The notes below the pieces were generated by a model that worked only from the letters and a program-made list of their open reading frames with translations, was not told the DNA's origin and ran no database searches. Of a DNA stretch of 64,000 nt, positions 36,339 through 47,851 are shown piece by piece. How positions within the stretch are numbered: the first letter of the stretch is position 1; each line of letters starts with the position of its first letter. A program made the translations under genes and the position numbers. Location: the NCBI GenBank assembly GCA_026874595.1, contig CM049315.1, positions 67,093,916-67,157,915 on the forward strand, read 5' to 3'. Source of the DNA: Sipunculus nudus (Eukaryota; Annelida; Sipuncula; Golfingiida; Sipunculidae).

Positions 36339-36434
36339 ATATCTGAGTTGGAGCAGCATGACATCCCCCGTCTGAGGACTAGTATGAAGGAGGCGGAGCG
36401 TATGATTGAGAAGCTGAGGTCAGACATATCTGGG
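36339..36434 (+). CDS. RAD50: RAD50 exon: descending coiled coil, followed by duplicated donors
   Basis: A 32-codon phase 0 exon with acceptor ATATTTTAG. The translation starts ISELEQHDIPRLRTSMKEAE and ends MIEKLRSDISG, aligning with vertebrate DLKEKEIPELRNKL. The first usable donor is GGG/GTAAGA at 36435. The last 33 exon bases and the first intron bases are the founder of a seven-copy, 48-bp tandem array, so near-identical donors recur downstream. Splicing at the second donor would add 16 in-frame residues. I take the first donor as the default because it gives the colinear protein. Confidence 0.9.
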
Positions 36435-36725
36435 GTAAGACATGAGCAAATGATTGAGAAGCTGAGGTCAGACATATCAGGGGTAAGACATGAGCGTATG
36501 ATTGAGAAGCTGGTCAGGGGTAAGATGTGAGCATATGATTGAGAAGCTGAGGTCAGACATATCAGGGGTAAGACATGAGCGTATGATTGAGAAGCTGAGG
36601 TCAGACATATCAGGGGTAAGATGTGAGCATATGATTGAGAAGCTGAGGTCAGACATATCAGGGGTAAGATGTGAGCGCATGATTGAGAAGCTGAGGTCAG
36701 GCATATCAGTAGTAAGACGTGACTA
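36402..36725 (+). repeat. Seven-copy 48-bp array of RAD50 exon end plus 5' splice site
   Basis: ATGATTGAGAAGCTG recurs at 36402, 36450, 36498, 36535, 36583, 36631 and 36679. The period is 48 bp except for the third copy, which has lost 11 bp. Each unit holds 33 bases of exon-like sequence, a GTAAGA donor and 15 bp of intron. Read through in the RAD50 frame, copies 1 and 2 are open (16 residues per unit). The deletion in copy 3 shifts the frame into a TGA at 36528. Confidence 0.97.
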
Positions 36726-37213
36726 AACATATAACTGTTACCAGAGTTCTTGGTCTTTGGCTTATATTTATGTTACCAAGTGAATACTTGGTTGAAGTTT
36801 CAATGCAAATCAGTGGCATGAGTGGATTTATGCCTTTTAGCTCAACCAGATATGCATCCAGTGAGCTCATTTCCTGGCACAGCAGCACTGCCCTTCTATT
36901 GTCTGTCCTTAATTAGACTCCAGCCTTAGGAGGGAATGCTACAAAAAAGAAGAATGGTCTACATCTGTCCATCTATTCTTCAGTCCTCCCCCCCCCCCCC
37001 CTCTTTTATAAAATACCTCTATATCCCTTGCTTTTTTTACCGAATTTTGCATACATACTCATCAGATGAGGGACGTGCTGGTGGTCCCACCTCTGCACTA
37101 ATTTCTGCAATTCAAAATGGTATTTTCCACTTTCTTCTGGTAAGTCAATAAATAAGAAGACTTCAGCCTGCAACTCATATACAAAGATTCCTTGCAGCAA
37201 GGGTAATTGAATG
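36726..37213. other. RAD50 intron between donor array and hAT-like element
   Basis: Nothing recognised apart from a C run at 36987-36997. Confidence 0.6.
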
Positions 37214-37221
37214 AATACTAT

Positions 37222-37753
37222 CAGTGTTGTAGTCGAGTTCATGCCTGCCTAGTCAAAGTTTGAGTCCTTTAGGTTCAAGTCCCAAGTCCACTGTCCAAGT
37301 CCTTTAGAGCTCTAGTCCAATCAAAATCTTTATTCAAAACACTTTTGAATTGGATAGTCAAGATTACCATGAATATTTCTGGTTTTGTTTACACATACTT
37401 TTGCTTTGATGTTTAAATACATTTAGCTCTTCATTCAGGGATAAAACTGTGTATATACAGTCCTGAATGTTTTCGTAATCTGTGAATAGTTCACATATAC
37501 AAGTCTCTATATATGAGTTTGCTTCCCATCTGAAGGTCCTGGTTTATGTGACAGTCTTGTTCCCTGGGACTCCAGATTGACAGGGCTGACATCATGAGTC
37601 CTGACCTCCAAGTCCGAATACAAGTTGGAGTCCAGGATCTCCAAGTCCAAGTCCCTGAAAGTGAAAAAAGTGGACTCAAGCCCTGATTGGAGTCCAAGTC
37701 TGGACTCAAGTCCGGACTCTAGTCCAAGTCTGGACTCAGGTCGTACATCACTG
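37222..37753. mobile_element. hAT-like MITE with perfect 8-bp target-site duplication
   Basis: The element begins CAGTGTTGTAGTCGAG, ends CGTACATCACTG, and is flanked on both sides by AATACTAT (37214-37221 and 37754-37761). The interior is rich in AAGTCC/GGACTC motifs in both orientations, making short frames that are not genes. An 8-bp duplication with CAGTG ends is characteristic of the hAT superfamily. Confidence 0.9.
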
Positions 37754-38077
37754 AATACTATATTCAACTGAATTATTTTCAAAATGATGTTTCCACAGGA
37801 CGTTGAATAAATTTGACTGCTTTTGAAAATATCTGATTTTGCATTGTTGCTTATTTGGAGCAAAATCTTTTATATCTTTTTATCTCGTTACCACTGCAGT
37901 AATCATTATCAGATTTTCCAGGCACATTGAAATTTGGCAAATTAAAGTAAATTTCTCTTAGTAAAGGGGGGGGCTTAAACCCTACTCTGGATTATCCTCT
38001 GATCATATAAAGCAGCTGTTGTTATAGAACTCTCTAAGGTTTGTGTTGATAAACATTCTGTAAATTTGACTTGACAG

Positions 38078-38225
38078 AAAGAAGAGGATCTGACTGTTAC
38101 ACAGAGTGATCTAGAGACGGCCAAGGCCCTTCAGCCTGACATGGTTATGATTGACCGCGATCAGTATGAGCTGCGAAACTGTGAAAGAAGAATCATATCC
38201 CAGGCTGCAAAGATAACAGGCGGAG
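38078..38225 (+). CDS. RAD50: RAD50 exon: descending coiled coil
   Basis: A 148-bp exon entering at phase 0 and leaving one base over. It begins KEEDLTVTQSDLETAKALQ, continues through PDMVMIDRDQYELRNCERR and ends ISQAAKITGG. The last part matches vertebrate KIAQQAAKLQG, and the joined junction reads GGDSDRTIQQV against vertebrate GIDLDRTVQQV. The acceptor is CTTGACAG and the donor GGAG/GTATTG. Confidence 0.93.
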
Positions 38226-38289
38226 GTATTGGACAGAATTGTTAAATGGTCGGGGGTTTGTTGGATCTAAAATATTTATATTCAAAATA

Positions 38290-39121
38290 TAGATATGGTT
38301 TTTTAGCGAACCTGTGAGCTTATGTTTGGCGCAGCTTGGTCCGTCCGCCATCCGCCGTCCAGGGCTGGCTTTCCGCCTCCCATGGCTGTAAGTCAGAATC
38401 TGTCGGAGCTAGCAGCTCCAAATTACATGTAAGAATTCGTCACATGTGAAACTTGGTGCCCTGGAGCTTATTATTGGGTATCTGCATTAATTAAGATTTT
38501 TTAGAGAAAAAGCTTAAAAACCTTTAAAAATCTTCTTCTCTGAAACTGTCCAGCCAAATTGTCCAATATTTCACAGAAATGATCCCTGGAACAATCTCTC
38601 TCAAGTTTGTTCGAATGGTTCCAGTTCAGAGATTTTTGGCCAAGTTACAGGAGGTTGAACTTAGTCATCTGTCCAAAAAAGCACACTAAAATTAAAATCT
38701 CAAAAACGGCTGGAGCTATAATGACCAAATTTTATACCAATGTTTGTCACATATGTCATATCTGATTTTGAGGTATTGGTGGCGCCACCTACATTGATGT
38801 TTTTTACAAGCGAAAACGTAATTTTAAACTCTTCTAGCTTATACACTGATTTATGATGAAACTGTTCAGCTGATTGGTTTAAACTTTACAAGATTTATTC
38901 TATTGTAGGGTTCTGCCAGTTTTATAAGAATAGATTGGGTAAATACAGTTTTAAAAAAGCATTGTAGCCAATTGAAAAAGGCTTTCTGTATTTGAAAACA
39001 GATTTGACTTCATACTGAGTTTCAGCAGCCAAGTCAAGAGGTCACTCAGTACAAACAGATGGGGTCCAGACATCACCATGGCAACTGACCTGGCTCGGGG
39101 GGGGGGGGGGGGGGGGGGGGG
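38290..39121. repeat. Family F interspersed repeat ending in a poly-G run
   Basis: Starts TTTTTTAGCGAACCTGTGAG, has GTCCGTCCGCCATCCGCCGT, AGTTTGTTCGAATGGTTCCA and one GGTGGCGCCACC palindrome at 38778-38789. It ends in a G homopolymer at 39099-39121, where family A units start. No coding content. Confidence 0.6.
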
Positions 39122-39124
39122 TGT

Positions 39125-40995
39125 CTAGACAATGTAACCGCTGGACCTAGAACCTTGTAACTTGGGATTCTGAGAGGTCCATAGAAAATCTCCTTGGAAA
39201 CCAGAAATTAGGTCTCTGTTACCCATATCCTTCCAGCTATGGGGCCCCAAACTACCCCCCAGAAAAGTAAAAAATTTCAAACAAAAACTTCAATATCTCA
39301 TTAAATACTTGACTGATGGTCATGATTTTTGTCATACATATTGATCATGAGATGTTCCATCACTTCCTGCAGACTGGTGGCGCCACCTGTATCGTTCAAT
39401 TTTTTACGAATTATTTTCTCTATTTTTGAGACCTTTCAAAATGTAAACATCTGTTAACAAGGCACAAATTGTAACGACTGGACCTAGAATCTTCATTCTC
39501 GACACACTGAGAGACCTATGAAAAGTCTCCATGGAAACCAGAAATTAGGTCTCTGTTAACCATATCCTTCGAGCTATGGAGCCCCAAAGTACCCCCAAGA
39601 AAAGTAAAAAATTCATACAAAAACTTCAATATCTCATTAACTACTTGACTGATGGTCATGATTTGTGGCATAACTATTGATCATGAGATGTGTCATCTGT
39701 TCCTGCAGACTGGTGGCGCCACCTGTATCGTTCGATTTTTTACGATTTTTTTCCTCTATTTTTGAGACCTTTAAGGATGCTGTCATCTGTTAGCATGGCA
39801 CAAATCGTAACGACTGGACCTAGAATCTTCATTCTTGACACACTGAGAGGTCCATGAAAAATATCCTTGGAAACCAGAAATTAGGTCTCTGTTAACCATA
39901 TCCTTCGAGCTATGGGGCCCCAAAGTACACCCCCCCCCCCCCCCCCCCCGAGTAGTCAAAAATTTCATACAAAAACTTCAATATCTCAATAACTACATCA
40001 CTGATGGTCATGATTTTTGGCATACATATTGATTATGAAATGTTCCATCAGTTCCTGCAGACTTGTGGCGCCACCTGTATTGTTTGATTTTTTACGTTTT
40101 TTTCCTCTATTTTTGAGACCTTTAAGGATGTGTCATCTGTTAACGTGGCACAAATCATAACGACTGGACCTAGAATCTTCATTCTCGACACACTGAGAGA
40201 CCTATGAAAAGTCTCCATGGAAACCAAAATTAGGTCTCTGTTACCCATATTCTTCGAGCTATGGAGCCCTAAAGTACCCCCAAGAAAAGTAAAAAATTTC
40301 ATACAAAAACTTCAATATCTCATTAACTACTTGAATGATGGTCATGATTTGTGGCATAACTATTGATCATGAGATGTGTCATCTGTTCCTGCAGACTGGT
40401 GGCGCCACCTGTATCGTTCGCTTTTTTACGATATTTTCCTCTATTTTTGAGACCTTTAAGGATGCTGTCATCTGTTAGCATGGCACAAATAGTAACGACT
40501 GGACCTAGAATCTTCATTCTCAACACACTAGAAGACCTATGAAAAGTCTCCATGGAAACAGAAATTATGTCTCTGTTACCCATATCCTTCGAGCTATGGG
40601 GCCCATAAGTACCCCCCCAGAGTAGTCAAAAATTTCATACAAAAACTTCAATATCTCAATAACTACATAACTGATGGTCATGATTTTTGGCATACATATT
40701 GATTATGAGATGTTCCATCAGTCCCTGCAGACTGGTGGCGCCACCTATGTTATCTATCAAGAGGGTACAAATTGCAACAACTGGACCTAGAAACTTCATT
40801 CTTGTCATGCAAGGAGGCCCATGAAGAGTGCCTGTGGAAACTTGAAATTAGGTCTCTGTTACCCATATCCTTCAAGCTATAGGTCTCTGAAGTATCCCTC
40901 AGAATAGTGGACAATTTGATACAAAAGCTGAAGTATCTGAACAACTAATACGGAGATCATCATGATTCTTTGCATGGATATTGACCATTAAGTGT
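39125..40995 (-). repeat. Tandem family A units of about 336 bp
   Basis: GGACCTAGAA recurs near 39145, 39481, 39818, 40168, 40503 and 40785. Each unit carries GAAATTAGGTCTCTGTTA, a CCCC-rich stretch, ATGGTCATGATTT, a GGTGGCGCCACC-type palindrome and CTCTATTTTTGAGACCTTT. Long C and G runs (39099-39121, 39931-39950) mark the block. It is intron sequence with no coding content. Confidence 0.85.
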
Positions 40996-42713
40996 TTTTA
41001 GCTCAGCTGACTGTAAGTCATCTGAAGTATCCCTCAGAATAATGGACAATTTGATACAAAAGCTCAAGTATCTAAACAACTATTGCAGTGATCACCATGA
41101 TTCTTTGCATGGATATTGATCATGGAATGTGTCATCAGTTTCTGCAGTATGGTGGCACCACCTGTATTTTTTTTATTTTTACGAATTTTTTTCTCTATTT
41201 TTGAGACCTCATAAGATGCGGTCATCTGTTAACATGGCACAAATCGTACCAACTGGACCTAGAATCTTCTCTCTTGACATGCTGAGAGGCCCATGAAAAG
41301 TTTCCTTAAAAACTTGAAATTAGGTCTCTGTTACCCATAACCTCTGAGCTATGGGGCTCCGAAGTACCCCCCAGAATAATGGAAAATTTGATACAAAAGC
41401 TCAAGTATCTGAACAATTATTATATTGATCACCATGATTCTTTGCATGGATATTGAACATGAAATTTTTCATCAGTTTCTGCATTCTGGTGGCGCCACCT
41501 GTATTTTTTCAATTTTTAGCTCAGCTGACTGAAAGTCATCTGAGCTGTAGGGATCACCTTTTGTCCGTCGTCCGTCCGGCCATCCAGGCCTCTGTCTGTT
41601 AACAGGGCACAAATCGTAACCGCTAGACTGGGAATCTTCTTACTTGAAATCCTGGGAGGTCTATGGAAATTCTCCTTTTAAACCTGAAATTAGGTCACTG
41701 TGACCTATATTCTTCGACTTATGGGGTTCTGAAGTACCCCCCAGAATAATGCAAAATTTAATACAAAAGCTCAAGTATCTGAACAACTAATGCATTAATC
41801 ACCATGATTCTTTGCATGGATATTGATCATGGAGTGTTTCATCAATTTCTGGAGATTGGTGGCGCCACCTATATTTTTTTTATTTTTTACGATTTTTTTT
41901 CTCTACTTTTGTGATCTTTAAACATTTGGTCATCTGTAAACAGGGCACAAATCATAATGACTGGACCTAGAATCTTCTGTCCTTACCTCCAGGGAAGCCC
42001 ATAAAAGGTCTACATGGAAACCCGAAATAAGGTCCCTGTTACCCATATTCTGTGAGCCATGGGGCTCTGAAGTACCCCCCAGAATAAAGATTTGGTCATA
42101 TATTAACAGGGCACAAATCATAATGACTGGACCTAGAATCTTCTGTCCTCACCTCCAGGGAAGCCCATAAAAGGTCTACATGGAAACCCTAAATAAGGTC
42201 CCTGTTACCCATATCCTTCATGCTCTGGGGCTCCGAAGTACTCCCCAGAATAAAGACTTGGTCATCTGTTAACAGAGCACAAATTATAATGACTTGACCT
42301 AGATTCTCCTTTCTTGATATGCTGGGAGGCCCCTGAAATGTCTCCTTGTGCACCTGAAATTACATCTCTGTTACCCATATCCTTCATCCTATGCGGCTTT
42401 GAAATACCCCCCAGAATAAACATTTGGATTTGTTAACAGGGCACAAATCATAATAACTGGACCTAGAATTTTATTTTTTGACATGCTGGGAGACCCCTGA
42501 AAAGTCATCTTGTAAACCTTGAAAATAGGTGTCTGTTACCCATATCCTTCATGCTACAGAGCTCCATAGTACCCCAATGAATATTGGATGATTTTATACA
42601 AAAGGTCAAGTTTGGAAAAAGTATTTCATTCAAATTTGACATTCAGATGATAAAATTACTTTTGTCAATGTCTTCCTGGTCAGCTGAGCGTCATGACCCC
42701 TGGGTCACTTGTT
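40996..42713 (-). mobile_element. Two further family A Helentron-like copies in series
   Basis: A truncated copy starts TTTTTAGCTCAGCTGACTGT at 40996. A fuller copy starts TTTTTAGCTCAGCTGACTGA near 41514, inserted in the T-run of the first, and ends TCAGCTGAGCGTCATGACCC near 42690. The interior of the second holds shortened tandem units of about 180 bp (AACAGGGCACAAATCATAAT). Boundaries are approximate. Confidence 0.7.
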
Positions 42714-45505
42714 TGTGTCTGTTTCCACACATAAACCCACATATCTTGGGAACCGTTTGACCAATCAGGCTAAAAATTTTGCACAAATGTAGCCCTTTGA
42801 TAGCTTTAAAACATACACTAAAAATGGTGGCGCCACCTGCAACCATTTATGCACTTATCCACCTGAAATCCAAGCTCATATCTCGGGAACCGTTTGACCG
42901 ATAAGGCCAAAATTTTGCATGTGTATAGATCTCACATAGCTCTTCATCATAGGCAAAACTGGTGGTGCCACCTGCAACCATTTATGCACAGCATCCATCT
43001 GTTGAATTGCCTTGGGATAAAATCACTCATATCTCAGCAGTGGTTTGACTTTTCCACCTGAAATTTTGCAGGTATTTTACATCCTGGACAGCTTTCTCGA
43101 TTTAATGACAGGTGGCACCACCTACACTCACATTTACTCTGCAGACATCCAAGCTCATATCTCGGGAACCGTTTGACCGATTAGGCCAAAATTTTGCATG
43201 TGTATAGATCTCACATAGCTCTTCATCATAGGCAAAACTGGTGGTGCCACCTGCAACCATTTATGCACAGCGTCCATCTGTTCATCTGCCTTGGGATAAA
43301 ATCACTTATATCTCAGCAGTGGTTTGACTTATCCACCTGAAATTTTGCAGGTTTATACATCCTGGACAGCTTTCTCAATTTTATGACAGGTGGCGCCACC
43401 TACATTCACATTTACTCTGCAGACATCCAAGCTCATATCTCTGGAACAGTTTGACTGATTGGGCAAAAATTTTGCTTGTGTATAGATCTCACATAGCTCT
43501 TCATCATAGGCAAAACTGGTGGTGCCACCTGCAACCACTTATGCACAGCATCCATCTGTTGAACTGCCTTGGGATAAAACCACTCATATCTCAGCAGTGG
43601 TTTGACTTTTCCACCTGAAATTTTGCAGGTATTTTACATCCTGGACAGCTTTCTCGATTTAATGACAGGTGGCACCACCTACACTCACATTTACTCTGCA
43701 GACATCCAAGCTCATATCTCGGGAACCGTTTGACCGATTAGGCCAAAATTTTGCATGTGTATAGATCTCACATAGCTCTTCATCATAGGCAAAACTGGTG
43801 GTGCCACCTGCAACCATTTATGCACAGCGTCCATCTGTTCATCTGCCTTGGGATAAAATCACTTATATCTCAGCAGTGGTTTGACTTATCCACCTGAAAT
43901 TTTGCAGGTTTATACATCCTGGACAGCTTTCTCAATTTTATGACAGGTGGCGCCACCTACATTCACATTTACTCTGCAGACATCCAAGCTCATATCTCTG
44001 GAACAGTTTGACTGATTGGGCAAAAATTTTGCTTGTGTATAGATCTCACATAGCTCTTCATCATAGGCAAAACTGGTGGTGCCACCTGCAACCACTTATG
44101 CACAGCATCCATCTGTTGAACTGCCTTGGGATAAAACCACTCATATCTCAGCAGTGGTTTGACTTTTCCACCTGAAATTTTGCAGGTATTTTACATCCTT
44201 GACAGCTTTCTCAATTTTATGACAGGTGGCGCCACCTACATTCACATTTACTCTGCAGACATCCAAGCTCATATCTCGGGAACCGTTTGACCGATAAGGC
44301 CAAAATTTTGCATGTGTATAGATCTCACATAGCTCTTCATCATAGGCAAAACTGGTGGTGCCACCTGCAACCATTTATGCACAGCATCCATCTGTTGAAC
44401 TGCCTTGGGATAAAATCACTCATATCTCAGCAGTGGTTTGACTTTTCCACCTGAAATTTTGCAGGTATTTTACATCCTTGACAGCTTTCTCGATTTTATG
44501 ACAGGTGGCGCCACCTACTTTCACATTTACTCTGCAGACATCCAAGCTCATATCTCGGGAACCGTTTGACCGATTAGGCCAAAATTTTGCATGTGTATAT
44601 ATCTCACAGAGCTCTTCATCATAGGCAAAACTGGTGGTGCCACCTGCAACCATTTATGCACAGCGTCCATCTGTTCATCTGCCTTGGGATAAAATCACTC
44701 ATATCTCCGCAGTGGTTTGACTTATCCACCTGAAATTTTGCAGGTTTATACATCCTGGACAGCTTTCTCAATTTTATGACAGGTGGCGCCACCTACTTTC
44801 ACATTTACTCTGCAGACATCCAAGCTCATATCTCGGGAACAGTTTGACCGATTGGGCAAAAATTTTGCTTGTGTATAGATCTCACATAGCTCTTCATCAC
44901 AGGCAAATCTGGTGGTGCCACCTGCAACCATTTATGCACAGCGTCCATCTGTTCATCTGCCTTGGGATAAAATCACTCATATCTCAGCAGTGGTTTGACT
45001 TATCCACCTGAAATTTTGCAGGTTTATACATCCTGGACAGCTTTCTCGATTTTATGATAGGTGGCGCCACCTACATTCATGTTTACTCTGTAGACATCCA
45101 AGCTCATATCTCGGGAACCGTTTGACCGATTGAGCCAAAATTTTGCTTGTGTATAGATCTCAGATAGCTCTTCATCATAGGCAAAACTGGTGGTGCCACC
45201 TGCAACCACTTATGCACAGCATCAATCTGTTGAACTGCCTTGGGATAAAACCACTCATATCTCAGTAGTGGTTTGACTTATCCACCTGAATTTTGCAGGT
45301 TTATACATCCTGGACAATTTTCTTGATTTTATGACAGGTGGCACCACCTACATTCACGTTTAAGCTGCAGACATCCATGCTAATATGCAACACATCACGC
45401 TCTATTCCCCTTGCCACTTAATCCATGCCTCACTTCACCCGTCCCACTCTGATTTCTGCGGATACACATAGTGGCTTGTTGACTACCCATATTCTGGTTT
45501 TAAAA
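42714..45505. repeat. Family E satellite: 278-bp tandem units with a 557-bp higher-order repeat
   Basis: Units contain ATCTCGGGAACCGTTTGACC, CTCTTCATCATAGGCAAAAC, TGGTGGTGCCACCTGCAACC and GACAGGTGGCGCCACCTACA, repeating about every 278 bp. The block near 43003-43559 is repeated almost exactly at 43560-44116 (557 bp, two units). It ends with GGCTTGTTGACTACCCATAT near 45475. Minus-strand frames of 61-77 codons recur once per unit and are treated as by-products. Confidence 0.9.
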
Positions 45506-46073
45506 TGTCCTAGTCTGAAACTTGCAGGTCAGAAACATCCATTTTGCTGAAATCATAATGACTAAGGTAGATATGCAGGACTTAGGAGGATCAATATTAA
45601 ATTTTAAAAATAAACCTCCATTCATACTCCCAAACTTTGCACAGGTTCGCGTTAGGCCTGTAGGCCTTGTTTGGTAACTCAAGGAAGTCTAAAATCTTCC
45701 AGTGACATCTAAAGCCTTAGTTAGAGCATTTAATATAAACTTTTTAGATAATTTCATGATTTTACATTGTTTGTAGTGAAACATTTTAGACAAATCTGAC
45801 ATCAGATATGGCCACAGGGCTGCCATTTTTTGAGAAACTGGCAATTTAGGAGCCCTAATTGAGGACCTTAAGGGTCTCAAACTCTAGTTTATCTTGTTTA
45901 TAGAAAATATTGTCATTAAATTGGACCCAGCTTTGGTATAATTATTTAACACATCATACTTCAAATTGAGTCAGATGAGAATTGAGATATATATCTGATC
46001 AGTTATCATAAGTGATGTTTCCTCTTACACAGTTGTGGGAGCCTTAAATAGTTAATTTGTGTGCCTGTTTCAG
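45506..46073. other. RAD50 intron, unique sequence
   Basis: No repeat family or exon recognised between the family E satellite and the exon at 46074. Confidence 0.6.
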
Positions 46074-46131
46074 ACTCTGATAGAACAATACAACAAGTGA
46101 CTGATGAAAAAGAAGACATCCAAGGACAGCT
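46074..46131 (+). CDS. RAD50: RAD50 exon: short coiled-coil exon (DSDRTIQQV)
   Basis: A 58-bp exon with acceptor TGCCTGTTTCAG and donor CT/GTAAGT. With the preceding G it reads DSDRTIQQVTDEKEDIQGQL. The D-x-DRT-x-QQV block is among the best-conserved parts of the animal RAD50 coiled coil. Phase in and out fits both neighbours. The upstream intron is almost entirely repeats. Confidence 0.94.
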
Positions 46132-47258
46132 GTAAGTTATAAGATATAAGTACACACAAAAGCAGCTCCCTGGTGATAATATTGGCCAAGGCTATTGGCA
46201 CTACCGACGTGCAGATAAGAAGTACAATCCACGTGACAGCCTCTCCTATGATAATATAAAACCTAACAATATGGCTGGTAAATACCACCTTAGCATACTA
46301 CCTGAAAGTTGTAGGTGTTGGGTGATTTATGTAAACTTATTACTTACAGTTAAGACACATTCAGTGTATAAAACTGGAAAAGACATGGCCGGGCCAAACA
46401 CACGAATGTTCCTTGGCCAGCTGTCATGGCAGGTTTGTTTACCAATCTGGTGGAATGTTTATTTCTGTTCATATTTAAGTATTAAACTTTGCCAAGTAGT
46501 ATTAACTTTCACTAGTTAGGCTAAAGAAGAGGCTTAAAAATAGACTCAAAAATAGGCTAAAAAAGTTGGCATTAAAAAATTCTTTTAAAAATAGTCTTAA
46601 ATATCCCTAAAATCCTGTGTAACTTCAAGGCCTTGAAAAAGCTTGAATTAAGCTCTTTTTTTCAAATTTCTTTGAAATGAACTATAATGGCAGACCAAGA
46701 GGAAGGAGAGATACTTTAACCCGTTAGCAAAGATCTTACCTACACATAAAATAGTGAGTAAAAATATTAAATTGTGGGGAAATGAATCACTAAAAGGATT
46801 TAGGTAAGAGGCAATGAAAAAAAACCCTCAAAATATGAATTAATGTTTGTTTGGGGTAAAAACTTGATATTGAAGTTTTACAAAAAAAGAAGCATGAAAA
46901 CATTGTTCAGACAGGTCTTGCATTCTCCTGTCCAAGTTTGATAAGTTTTCCACTTTACTGTAAATACAAATTGATGTCTTGCATAAATGTAAAAATTCAT
47001 AAATGTAAAAGTTGCATAATTGTAAAAGTTTTATAACCCAATCTCTGAAAAGGTAAGCACTGCAAAATATCGGGTCAAACTAGGTTCAGTCAAAAGTCCT
47101 GTCATGCTCATATATAGTTATCACCTGTTGAAAGCTGTTATGTCAACCCCAGGTATGTTTAAGTCTCTTCACAGATCAAGATTTTACCATAATTTCAATT
47201 TAAAATTTGAAACTTTTACCTTTTAAACTTATAACATTTAAATCATATATTATTATAG
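46132..47258. other. RAD50 intron, no feature seen
   Basis: A+T-rich. An 82-codon plus-strand frame at 46271 has no splice or composition support. Confidence 0.6.
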
Positions 47259-47460
47259 AGATTCCATCAGTCGAAACTTAGAAAACAAAAGACAGAAGCT
47301 CAGCGATCACACAGATCGTATACAACGCCTCAAGACATCTGTGAACGCACTGACGGGAGACAAACTACAGATAGAGGGGGATCTACAGCAACAGTCCACC
47401 CTGAAAGATCGAAAAAATGAACTACATGCTCAAGTTACAACATTTCAGAGGGAAATCATG
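47259..47460 (+). CDS. RAD50: RAD50 exon: coiled coil
   Basis: A 202-bp exon. The acceptor is ATTATTATAG and the first base completes CTA. It reads DSISRNLENKRQKLSDHTDR, IQRLKTSVNALTGDKLQIEG, DLQQQSTLKDRKNELHAQVT and TFQREIM, matching vertebrate KIELNRKLIQDQ through LSTEVQSLYREI. The pattern is charged and heptad-like throughout, as expected for coiled coil. The donor ATG/GTATAG is weak but phase-correct. Confidence 0.95.
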
Positions 47461-47666
47461 GTATAGTAGTCTTTTGTAGAGAGTCCTCAGAGGTCAAATA
47501 AGCTTACTTATGATGGTCCATAGCCCAGAGCTTTCTGGCAGAATACTACAATGGTGAACATGTTCAGCTGTTTTGAAAATCAGAATCTGAAGGTAATTTA
47601 GTACTTTGGCCAAAAATACCTCCTTGAGAGTAGGGATGATATCTGGGTGATGTTTTAGATTTATTA

Positions 47667-47851
47667 CAGTAGTTTTCTAATTCACCTTTATGAGACCACC
47701 CATGGGACTAGCCAAAAGTGGTCTTAATTCGCATGTGGACTTATTAGGCAGCTCAGTTAGAACCAGTGTGAATGGTTTCAGTTCACTTAAGAGTGGTCTA
47801 AATAGACAGGTGGCCTTAATAGACAAGTGGTCTTAAAGACAGGTTCCACTG
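47667..47851. mobile_element. Short TA-flanked MITE, 185 bp
   Basis: The ends CAGTAG and CCACTG are flanked by TA. The right end, reversed, reads CAGTGGAACCTGTCTTTAAG, the widespread pogo/Tigger-like CAGTGGAACCT terminus. The interior repeats GGTCTTAA/GTGGTC blocks. It lies in the RAD50 intron after the exon ending at 47460. Confidence 0.75.

Noticed and set aside
36335-36730. 131-codon minus-strand frame of repeated LPLICLTSASQSYAH
   Set aside because: Antisense shadow of the 48-bp RAD50 exon/donor array.
37491-37863. Minus-strand frames rich in LGLESGLESR
   Set aside because: They arise from the AAGTCC/GGACTC-rich interior of the hAT-like MITE.
43353-45209. Recurring 61-77-codon minus-strand frames starting MVAGGTTSFAYDEE
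   Set aside because: They repeat once per 278-bp satellite unit. Their lengths vary with unit indels and there is no independent coding evidence.
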